DNA of 35,451 nucleotides from an uncultured Planctomycetales bacterium. GTDB taxonomy: Bacteria; Planctomycetota; Planctomycetia; Pirellulales; S012-138. The translations under genes and the position numbers were made by a program. Where the stretch lies: NCBI GenBank assembly GCA_937982665.1, contig CALJLD010000209.1, positions 1 through 35,451 on the forward strand. Reading direction: 5' to 3'. Below, one piece after another: positions 17,105-23,784 of the stretch. How positions within the stretch are numbered: position 1 is the first letter of the stretch; the number at the start of each line of letters is the position of its first letter. Below the pieces are notes generated by a model that was not told the origin of the DNA, ran no database searches, and saw nothing but the letters and a program-made list of their open reading frames with translations.

Positions 17105-18091
17105 TTAGCCGTTCGCCGCTGCTGCCTGATCAGGCTGTTCCACAGTTTTCTGGAAGATCGCGCCTTGGTCGACCTCGTCAAAGCCGAGGCTTCGCAACAA
17201 AGCCGCGATGGCTTCGTTTTGACGGAATGTCTGACCTTCCACAGTCGAGAAGTTTCGCAACTTGAGCTCCTTGAGCACGTCACTCACCAGGTACTTGCCT
17301 GCGCCTTGCCCGCGCAGATCTTCGTCCACGCTCAGGTCCATAATGCCTGCGGAGCGAAGCAAGACATCATCGGTTTTTCGCTCAAGCGTCCACATGGTAA
17401 TGGTGGCTTTGATTTCGCGCGAGGTCTTCTCGACAAGTTCGTAGCGGATTTTCTCCAAAGCTTCACTGGTGTTGGCTTCCCACCAGGTTGTCGGTTGAAC
17501 GTCGGCAACGGCTCGGACGTCAAAGCGACGTTTGACCATCAGTTGCTGGCGATTGACCGGAGCTTTGAAGTTTTCCAGATTGCAGCGCCAAAGGATGGTG
17601 TGGCCGACTACTTCAAATCCGGCCGCAGAAAAGAGTTGCTGTGCGGCAGGCTCCGAGGCCAACACGCCGGGAAGTTCGGCCCCACCGTACAAGCCCCAAT
17701 AGAACGGGTTGAATGGCCGGGCGCCTCCGCCGTAGATCTTTTTCGCGCCGCGACCAGTCAGGTAATGTTCACCCAATTCAAGCAGCTTTCGCCCGACGCC
17801 GCGTCCGCGAAAGTTATCGCTGACTAGCAGCGCACAGATCACGCCAACATCGGGCGAAATAGTGGAGCGATCTTCCGATGGACCGAAAGCCGCGTGAACA
17901 AAACCGGCGAACGCGCCGTCTTCAACGGCGACGATCAGGCCATCGCGATCAAAATACTGCTTGGAGAATACCAGGTCATCCAGCAACTCCGGGGTGACCC
18001 GTTGGAAGTGAGGGCGGACAGCCGCACACTTCGTCCAGATCTCCGCCAGATGCGGAGGATCCGTGTTGAGAAAGCTTCGATACTGGATCAC
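17105..18091 (-). CDS. Tandem GNAT-family N-acetyltransferase
   Basis: This 328-aa protein starts at GTG 18091, which has AGGA 8 nt upstream; the open frame continues farther but would overlap the regulator gene. Two GNAT folds are in line. The first (about 5-185) has the acetyl-CoA loop RGRGVG after GVICALLVSDNF and a GGGARPFNPFYWGLYGG stretch. The second (about 190-310) has RGQGAG after AGIMDLSVDEDL and ends with NEAIAALLRSLGF. Both loops keep the R/Q-x-x-G-x-G/A pattern, so both may bind acetyl-CoA. The substrate is unknown. It lies 185 nt downstream of the sigma-54 regulator gene on the same strand, with structured DNA between. Confidence 0.82.
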   Translation of the reverse strand: MIQYRSFLNTDPPHLAEIWTKCAAVRPHFQRVTPELLDDLVFSKQYFDRDGLIVAVEDGAFAGFVHAAFGPSEDRSTISPDVGVICALLVSDNFRGRGVGRKLLELGEHYLTGRGAKKIYGGGARPFNPFYWGLYGGAELPGVLASEPAAQQLFSAAGFEVVGHTILWRCNLENFKAPVNRQQLMVKRRFDVRAVADVQPTTWWEANTSEALEKIRYELVEKTSREIKATITMWTLERKTDDVLLRSAGIMDLSVDEDLRGQGAGKYLVSDVLKELKLRNFSTVEGQTFRQNEAIAALLRSLGFDEVDQGAIFQKTVEQPDQAAAANG

Positions 18092-18194
18092 TCGTTGAAT
18101 CCTGCGACGACGCAGTCGCACAGGGTAGGCAATCGCGCAAGTGGGAGTTTGGACAGGATAGCTGTCAACGGCTGCCACGTTAAGAGGAACCCGG

Positions 18195-18255
18195 CAAGAA
18201 ACTTTCTTGGCGAGAAAGCAACGGTGCCCGTTTTGAGAATCTCCCGCCAGGAGAT
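18195..18255. repeat. Pair of 6-bp hairpins with complementary loops, overlapping a 15-bp palindrome
   Basis: Hairpin A pairs CTTTCT (18202-18207) with AGAAAG (18213-18218) around loop TGGCG. Hairpin B pairs ATCTCC (18239-18244) with GGAGAT (18250-18255) around loop CGCCA. The two 5-nt loops are exact reverse complements, so a kissing interaction is possible in RNA from either strand. Hairpin A competes with the perfect palindrome CAAGAAA-C-TTTCTTG (18195-18209). The element lies between the regulator stop and the GNAT start, 3' untranslated or leader in minus-strand transcripts. Confidence 0.5.
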
Positions 18256-18276
18256 GCTTACAGGAGTTCAGCGGCT

Positions 18277-19671
18277 CTACTTGGATTTGAGAGCGTCTTT
18301 GTCGTCGATCCCGAGCTTCTTCATCTTCTTGTAGAGCGTTGTGCGGTTGATTCCCAGGAACTCCGCCGTTTGGGTGCGGTTCCAATCGCGAGCCTCCAAG
18401 GCATCCAGGATGATCTGCCGTTCCGGGTTGCGAAGTGCCAGCTTCAGGTTGCGCTGATCGTTATCGGCGAGCAAGGCGTCATAGCTGGTGTTCTCAAGTA
18501 CCTCTGCCGGCAGATCCCGCAGCCGCACGCTCTCGCTCTTGGTCAACAGCACCGTGCGTTCCACAACGTTCTGCAACTCGCGAACGTTGCCTGGCCAGGG
18601 GTAGCGTTGCATTGCCGCCATGGCGTCTTCCGTGAAACCGCTGACGTTGCGACCGGACTGTTGATTGACGTTCTGGACGAATTTCTCGACCAACTCCGGA
18701 ATGTCTGAGATTCTCTGTCGCAGCGGCGGGATCTCAATCGAGATTACATTGATACGGTAATACAAGTCCTGACGAAATCTGCCTTGTTCGACGAGCGACG
18801 CCAGGTCTTCGTTTGTGGCCAGCACGACGCGGGTATCGACCTCGAAGGTCTTGTTGCCGCCTACTTGCTCAAACGAGAACTCCTGCAACACTCGCAGCAA
18901 CTTGACCTGCATCTGTGGCGAGGCCGTGCCGATTTCGTCCAAGAAGAGCGTGCCGCCATCGGCCTGTTTGAATTTGCCAACCTTGTCGACAGTTGCGCCG
19001 GTAAAAGCGCCAGTCACATGACCAAACAGCTCGCTTTCCAGCAACGTCTCCGGTAACGCGCCGCACGCGACTTCCACAAACGGTTTGTCCCGGCGCGCGC
19101 TCAGCCGATGCACGGCCCGAGCGAACATGGACTTGCCCGTCCCGCTTTCGCCGGTGATCAAGATGGTTGTTTTCGTATCGGCAACAGATTCGATCAGATC
19201 GAAGATCTTCAACATGCGGGGGTCTTGCCCCACGATGCTGCCCAGCCCATATCGCCGATCAAGTTGGGCCTTGAGGTTTTTGTTTTCCTGGACCATTTCG
19301 CGCTGATTGAGAGCGCGGCTGATGGCCAGTTCCAACTCTTCATCAATCAGCGGCTTAGTGAGAAAATCAAACGCGCCAGCGCGAATGGCGTCAATCGCAG
19401 TGTCCACGGTTCCATAGCCTGTGAACAGAATGACCGGCGTATCGGGATTGGCTTCGCGCGAATGTTGCAGGACTTCAAAGCCATCCCGCTCACCGAGCCG
19501 GATGTCCGCCACGATCACATCAAACGGTTGCTGATCGATCGCGCCGTTTGCTTCTTCCACGCTTGCTGCGGCTCGGACCGACATTCCCTGGTCCTGTAGC
19601 CAGTCGGCCATGGATTCCAGCAAACGCCGGTCGTCATCCACAAGGAGTAAGCTGGCACCCTTGGTTGACAT
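18277..19671 (-). CDS. NtrC-family sigma-54-dependent response regulator
   Basis: This 464-aa protein starts at the ATG at 19671, preceded by GGAAGG. The receiver domain (about 7-120) has the acidic pocket D12-D14, phosphoacceptor D56, T84 and K106. The AAA+ domain (about 145-380) has Walker A GESGTGKS (174-181), the sigma-54-contacting GAFTGA loop (221-226) and Walker B LFLDE (D245-E246). A Fis-type helix-turn-helix closes the protein (RTQTAEFLGINRTTLYKKMKKLGI region). It should be phosphorylated by a histidine kinase and activate RpoN-dependent promoters. No kinase gene is adjacent, and no clear -24/-12 promoter was found in the window, so its targets are unknown. Confidence 0.95.
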   Translation of the reverse strand: MSTKGASLLLVDDDRRLLESMADWLQDQGMSVRAAASVEEANGAIDQQPFDVIVADIRLGERDGFEVLQHSREANPDTPVILFTGYGTVDTAIDAIRAGAFDFLTKPLIDEELELAISRALNQREMVQENKNLKAQLDRRYGLGSIVGQDPRMLKIFDLIESVADTKTTILITGESGTGKSMFARAVHRLSARRDKPFVEVACGALPETLLESELFGHVTGAFTGATVDKVGKFKQADGGTLFLDEIGTASPQMQVKLLRVLQEFSFEQVGGNKTFEVDTRVVLATNEDLASLVEQGRFRQDLYYRINVISIEIPPLRQRISDIPELVEKFVQNVNQQSGRNVSGFTEDAMAAMQRYPWPGNVRELQNVVERTVLLTKSESVRLRDLPAEVLENTSYDALLADNDQRNLKLALRNPERQIILDALEARDWNRTQTAEFLGINRTTLYKKMKKLGIDDKDALKSK

Positions 19672-19868
19672 GCTGCCTTCCGTCCCGATAGATAGCCTCG
19701 TTCCCACCGTGAGTTGTTGCCTGCGGACCAAGTCCGCCCCCGGTGCGCGAGCAAAAGTCAACGCGCTTTAACAACGGCAACAACACCTGTCGCCAAATAT
19801 CTACGTCAAAGGCGGGGGCCGGTCAAAACGCCAACCGTCCTCAATCCGCAAACAACGGGAAGTGAGGT

Positions 19869-19943
19869 TTGTACGGATTAGTCCGCACAATCCAGCTTGC
19901 GCGATTCGGCGCAAGCGCAAGGCGCTAACTAAAAGAGTGCGCC
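19869..19943. repeat. Three consecutive hairpins
   Basis: Hairpin 1 (19869-19890) has TTGT/ACAA and CGGA/TCCG arms with one mismatch and a 4-nt TTAG loop. Hairpin 2 (19895-19916) is a perfect 8-bp stem, GCTTGCGC/GCGCAAGC, with a 6-nt loop, only 4 nt after hairpin 1. Hairpin 3 pairs GGCGC (19921-19925) with GCGCC (19939-19943). No U-tract follows on either strand, so a simple terminator is unlikely. A structured RNA or REP-like element is possible. Confidence 0.55.
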
Positions 19944-20027
19944 AGGAAAACGCGGAAGAGAATTGCGGCCTCACTGGGCAAAAGTGCTTGTGGTCATTGA
20001 CGTAAGCTAATGTTTCAAGGGGCGGTA

Positions 20028-20079
20028 CCCTGCAGAAGAGCGCAACCAGCAGAAGAGTGCAACTATCCGCGCTGCAGGG
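20028..20079. repeat. 17-bp tandem repeat enclosed by an 8-bp inverted repeat
   Basis: gcagaagagcgcaacca (20032-20048) is followed directly by a second copy (20049-20065) with two c-to-t changes. CCCTGCAG (20028-20035) and CTGCAGGG (20072-20079) flank them as perfect complements. The element ends 42 nt before the start of the 29-aa membrane peptide gene. Confidence 0.6.
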
Positions 20080-20121
20080 CACGCAATCGACTTTGACACG
20101 AAAACACTGAAAGGGAAGACC

Positions 20122-20211
20122 ATGTTCTGGACGTATGTCGCTTTGACCTGTGCCGTGGTTGTCTTCATCGTCTTCGCCAGCGCCAAGAGCCGAGCCAAGG
20201 CCAACAAGTAA
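20122..20211 (+). CDS. 29-aa single-helix membrane peptide
   Basis: The ATG at 20122 has a purine-rich AAGGGAAG just upstream. The peptide MFWTYVALTCAVVVFIVFAS forms one transmembrane helix and ends with a basic AKSRAKANK tail, so the N-terminus would face out and the tail stay in the cytosol. The composition (aromatic start, uninterrupted hydrophobic core, positive end) is typical of bacterial small membrane proteins. I do not recognise a family. It is convergent with the mrfB-like gene and isolated on the plus strand. A chance frame is the alternative. Confidence 0.5.
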   Translation: MFWTYVALTCAVVVFIVFASAKSRAKANK

Positions 20212-20247
20212 TCGCCTGGACGAAGACGAGTTTCGATCCGCGACGCG

Positions 20248-21150
20248 TCAACCCGTTTGCCTACGGAAGCGCGCCAGGATTTTGCCCTTTGCGCGCAGTT
20301 GAGTGAGCGAGCGGTGGAGCGAATGCGGTTGCTCCATCGCGTTGCCTGCGTGAATGGAATTGGCCGTGTTTGCCGCACTCGATACAGCGCAAGTATGCGA
20401 CGCCAGGGCATCTTGCATGTTGATTTGCACATTGCAACCTGCCAACCGCGCGGCAACCGCGGCGAGTTGTAAGACATCCGCTGCGCAATAATTGATCAAC
20501 AAATCTCTGGCTGCTTTGTCCCGCTTGCTGCGCCAATCCAGCCAAAGCCGCACGGCATCTTGACCATCCATACTGTGGATTTCCACTGGTCGGTCGATCC
20601 GCATTGTTTGTCCAATGGTCTCCAAGGTTCCGCGGTGGCCTTGATGATAGGCAATCCAGCGCACATCCAAATGAGGACACGGCAGGTCCGGCAAATGAAA
20701 CGCCTGGAGCACGCGCGGAACATCGAAGGAACTCCCGTTGAACGAAGCCAGTAGTGTGACTTCGTCAAGCAGATCTAGGAAATCGTCCAGGTTTTCGTGT
20801 TCGACAAACGTGCGCAGTTCGCCCTTGTGCCAACAGATGATGACGGTGATGGTGGCGTCGAAGTCCAGCCCAGTCGTCTCGATATCGAAGAAAGTTGTGC
20901 GGTCAAAGTAGTGAGCGAGAATCCGCCATTTGTCTTGCGGAGCCAATCGATTTACGAAGAACCTCACATCTTCCCGCTCAAGGGCTTCCGCACATTGTCG
21001 AGCTTCTTCGACCAGCTGCGCCTGCCAGCGGTAAGACTGAACAAGCTCGCTGTCCAGAATGTCAGACCAGGAGCGCAAGCCCGCCGCATGCAGTTGAGCG
21101 AGCCGAACCGGACCGATGCCTGTGCAGTGCTGTAGAGCTTCCGTGATCAA
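20248..21150 (-). CDS. mrfB: YprB/MrfB-like RNase H-fold exonuclease
   Basis: This 300-aa protein starts with TTG at 21150, which overlaps the helicase stop (TTGA), so it is probably translated by coupling. The N-terminus has a helix-hairpin-helix-like segment (CTGIGPVRLAQLHAAGL, 9-25). The DEDD exonuclease core follows: D89 and E91 in FFDIETTGL, N138 and D143 in SFNGSSFDVP, D162, and D225 in YCAADVLQL. In Bacillus subtilis the YprB protein (MrfB) is a metal-dependent exonuclease needed with MrfA for repair of mitomycin C lesions. The family assignment is clear; the same role here is inference. The C-terminal ~50 residues are polar and lack recognisable TPRs. Confidence 0.85.
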   Translation of the reverse strand: MITEALQHCTGIGPVRLAQLHAAGLRSWSDILDSELVQSYRWQAQLVEEARQCAEALEREDVRFFVNRLAPQDKWRILAHYFDRTTFFDIETTGLDFDATITVIICWHKGELRTFVEHENLDDFLDLLDEVTLLASFNGSSFDVPRVLQAFHLPDLPCPHLDVRWIAYHQGHRGTLETIGQTMRIDRPVEIHSMDGQDAVRLWLDWRSKRDKAARDLLINYCAADVLQLAAVAARLAGCNVQINMQDALASHTCAVSSAANTANSIHAGNAMEQPHSLHRSLTQLRAKGKILARFRRQTG

Positions 21151-23609
21151 TGCACGCGTGACCGTTTCTGGGCCAGGATTTTGGAAGCTTTCCCCAAACG
21201 TTGCTTGAGCCGCAGCATTTCTTCGTCTGGCTCAGGCGGGTCCATCCGTGGACCGCGAGGAAGCTCATGCCGCAAAACCTGCGGGAGTTGGACTTCGCCG
21301 GTCAACAGTGCAGTCAGCAGACTGTCCGTACAGGCAAGCGCCGCGTTGGTCTCAACCAATAACAACTCCAGGTCTTCGTCACTCACGCCTGGAGGTAACG
21401 GAGTGATGCACGCAGGGCAACCGATTGCGCAAGGGCAATCTTCCAGCACCGCCTGACATAGCTGCAAAGCTTGCTGCAGAATCTCAAAGATCTTTTCTGC
21501 GTAACCAACGCCGCCTTCGATCGTATCGAACAGATACAGCGCGCTTTGGAATTCGCCCGGCGCTACTTCCGCCAGCGAGACATCTGTTTCGATGTTCTGC
21601 ACGTCGCCGAGACACAAGCTGGGAGCGGTTTGCTTGAGGATATAGCTCAGGCCGTACAATGCGGCGCCAACATGTAGTTTGTTGACCGCTTCCACGGAAC
21701 TCCGCCATGCCGGCGGTGTTTGCAGGCAGATGCCAGTTGTGTCGTAGACGAATGGATCGAGCGTGATGGGTCCGTAACCGATGTTCTCCAGCGTTCGCTC
21801 ACGAATCTTCTTGTAGAGCTTGGGCTGCCGATTCACATTCACATAGCCAAAGTCGATGTTCGCGCTATGCAGCCGCGAATCCTCAAGCGGCTCTGTCATG
21901 GTGACCCGGCTCTCCCAAACGGCCTCTGTGTAGTAGTCGACATTGACCGGCTCCACGCGGCAAAGCTTCTTCTCCAGGTCAAGGTCCATGGACATGTACC
22001 GCTTGCCCAGGTGTTGGTAGATCGCGTCTTTGTAGAGTGTGCCCCGCGCTCCGATGGGGTCCAACTCGCCGATGACCTCGGTGCCCTCGTAGATATTGAC
22101 GTTGTAGTCCGTCATGCCGCGAAGGTTAACGCCCTTGGCCGGATAGTCTCGCAATGCATATCGATAATTGTCCTTGTAACGCTTTAGGACATCGTTTTCC
22201 TTGAGGATCTCCACAGCAGCTGGATAAGCAGGTTCCGGAAAAGCTGGCTCATCCTCTCGGAGCGGATGCTCGTGAGCGGCGCACGGTAGATGTTGCAGCA
22301 AGATGTACGGGTTGTCGGCATTGAGCCAGGCCCGCTCGATGGGTGCGGAGTTGACGAACTCCGGATGATTGACAAAGTACTGATCGATTGGTGTGTCCCT
22401 GGCGATGTAGACAATCACCGCGCGCGAAGCGCGCCGCCCGACACGTCCCGCTTGTTGCCAGAAGCTGGACATGGAACCGGGGTGCCCGCTCAACACGCAC
22501 AAGTCCAAGTCACCGATGTTGATGCCAAGCTCGAGCGCGTTGGTGCTGATGATTGTATTCAGGCGGCCTGTCGAAAGATCTCGCTCAAGCTTGCGGCGCT
22601 CATTCGGCAGCAATCCGCCGCGATAAGGTTTCACGCGATTGCGAATGTCAGTCTGGCCATCAATCACGGCCTGGTGCAAACGTTCCGCTTGTTGGCGCGC
22701 ACGGCAAAAGCAGATTGTACGGATGCCTCGCCGTGTGGCTTCTCGCAGGAGCGGCACGCTGACAGAACCTGTACCTTTGCGATAGAGCGCGTGCCCCTGA
22801 CTTTGCACAACAGGCGGGTTGATCAAATACAGATCACGTTGCGGACGCGGCGCGCCGTCTTTATCGACCACGGCAAACTCCCGTCCAAAGAGAGCTTGCA
22901 CGTGTTCGGCCGGGTTGCCAATGGTTGCGGATGAGCAAACAAAGATCGGGCGGCTGCCGTGGATGGCACACGCGCGCAGCAGTCGCCGGAAGACATTCGC
23001 CACATGCGAACCGAACGCGCCGCGATAGGTGTGGACTTCGTCAATCACCACGTACTTCAATCGCGAGAGAAACGTTCGCCAGCGACGATTGTGATTTGGC
23101 AAGATGCCCGAATGCAGCATGTCCGGGTTGGTGATCATGAAATCCGCGGTCGCTTGAATGCGAGTGCGTTCTTCGCGCGGAGTATCGCCATCGAACACGC
23201 CCAGGCGGACCTCAGTCCCAGCGGCATCCAGCAATTTGCCCAGCGTTCCTTCTTGATCGCGGGAAAGCGCCTTGGTGGGATACATCAGCATCGTGCTGAA
23301 TGGCGCATCGCACTGAAGATAATCATTGAGAATTGGCAGCAAGAACGAGAGCGTCTTGCCACTGGCAGTGCGTGAGACGAGCAAAGTATCACGACCACCG
23401 GAAATGGCTGCAAACGCGTCTTGCTGATGAGCATAAATTTGCTCGATGTGATCGACGCGTAAGACGTCCGCCAGGCGCGGATCAAGACCTGGCGGGAATT
23501 CGGCGTAGTCCCCTTCCGCAGGTTGCAGAACCGTTCGCGCAGAGACTTGCGAAGAAAAGCGCTCTTCCAGAAAACGCAACAGGCCATCGATCGCCATGAC
23601 CATATCCAT
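21147..23609 (-). CDS. mrfA: YprA/MrfA-like DEAD/DEAH-box helicase with C-terminal DUF1998 (MZB) domain
   Basis: This 820-aa ATP-dependent DNA helicase has a Q-motif-like YAHQQDAF (60-67), Walker A TASGKT (81-86) and DEVH (190-193). The second RecA domain includes ICFCRARQQAERLH, TNALELGINIGDLD and QQAGRVGRR. The C-terminal domain carries a cysteine cluster, C-x6-C-x-C-x3-C-x2-C (about 715-736), as in the zinc-binding DUF1998 region of MrfA. Three in-frame ATGs (23609, 23603, 23597) are possible starts with no clear ribosome binding site. The pairing with the exonuclease gene by a 4-nt overlap matches the MrfAB unit. It lies 175 nt downstream of the SWIM gene in the same direction. Confidence 0.9.
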   Translation of the reverse strand: MDMVMAIDGLLRFLEERFSSQVSARTVLQPAEGDYAEFPPGLDPRLADVLRVDHIEQIYAHQQDAFAAISGGRDTLLVSRTASGKTLSFLLPILNDYLQCDAPFSTMLMYPTKALSRDQEGTLGKLLDAAGTEVRLGVFDGDTPREERTRIQATADFMITNPDMLHSGILPNHNRRWRTFLSRLKYVVIDEVHTYRGAFGSHVANVFRRLLRACAIHGSRPIFVCSSATIGNPAEHVQALFGREFAVVDKDGAPRPQRDLYLINPPVVQSQGHALYRKGTGSVSVPLLREATRRGIRTICFCRARQQAERLHQAVIDGQTDIRNRVKPYRGGLLPNERRKLERDLSTGRLNTIISTNALELGINIGDLDLCVLSGHPGSMSSFWQQAGRVGRRASRAVIVYIARDTPIDQYFVNHPEFVNSAPIERAWLNADNPYILLQHLPCAAHEHPLREDEPAFPEPAYPAAVEILKENDVLKRYKDNYRYALRDYPAKGVNLRGMTDYNVNIYEGTEVIGELDPIGARGTLYKDAIYQHLGKRYMSMDLDLEKKLCRVEPVNVDYYTEAVWESRVTMTEPLEDSRLHSANIDFGYVNVNRQPKLYKKIRERTLENIGYGPITLDPFVYDTTGICLQTPPAWRSSVEAVNKLHVGAALYGLSYILKQTAPSLCLGDVQNIETDVSLAEVAPGEFQSALYLFDTIEGGVGYAEKIFEILQQALQLCQAVLEDCPCAIGCPACITPLPPGVSDEDLELLLVETNAALACTDSLLTALLTGEVQLPQVLRHELPRGPRMDPPEPDEEMLRLKQRLGKASKILAQKRSRVH

Positions 23610-23620
23610 CCGTGAAACAA

Positions 23621-23631
23621 CTGGTGACCAG
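23621..23631. promoter_or_regulatory. 11-bp palindrome just upstream of mrfA
   Basis: CTGGT-G-ACCAG is a perfect palindrome 11 nt before the first mrfA start codon, within the 175-nt gap after the SWIM gene. Its placement would suit an operator or translational control site for the repair pair. It is short enough to occur by chance. It does not match a LexA box that I recognise. Confidence 0.25.
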
Positions 23632-23784
23632 AATCCGTGGCCGTCAGGATATCAGCTAAGCCCAGAATCTGACAGTGTTGTCGAATTCGCCGAACTTGGG
23701 GAAACAACCGTGCGTCAGAGCCAGGAGTTTGCGACGAGTTCGATTCGAGGAGCCAAATCAGCGCATACTGACCTCACCGCGAAC

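Larger units (their letters stand above)
19672..20121. other. 450-bp gap upstream of the sigma-54 regulator
   Basis: No protein gene is convincing here; a 93-codon frame on the minus strand lacks family features and a ribosome binding site. The gap is rich in structure: three successive hairpins (19869-19943), then a 17-bp tandem repeat bounded by an 8-bp inverted repeat (20028-20079). A small plus-strand gene follows at 20122. The regulator's promoter should lie in the left part. Confidence 0.5.

Noticed and set aside
18092..18385. 98-codon N-terminal extension of the GNAT gene, overlapping the regulator
   Set aside because: GTG 18091 has AGGA at 8 nt and starts the fold cleanly; the extension overlaps a confidently called gene and is Arg/Pro-rich filler.
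19801..20082. 93-codon minus-strand frame in the gap upstream of the regulator
   Set aside because: No ribosome binding site or domain; it runs through hairpins and tandem repeats that explain the open frame poorly as a gene.
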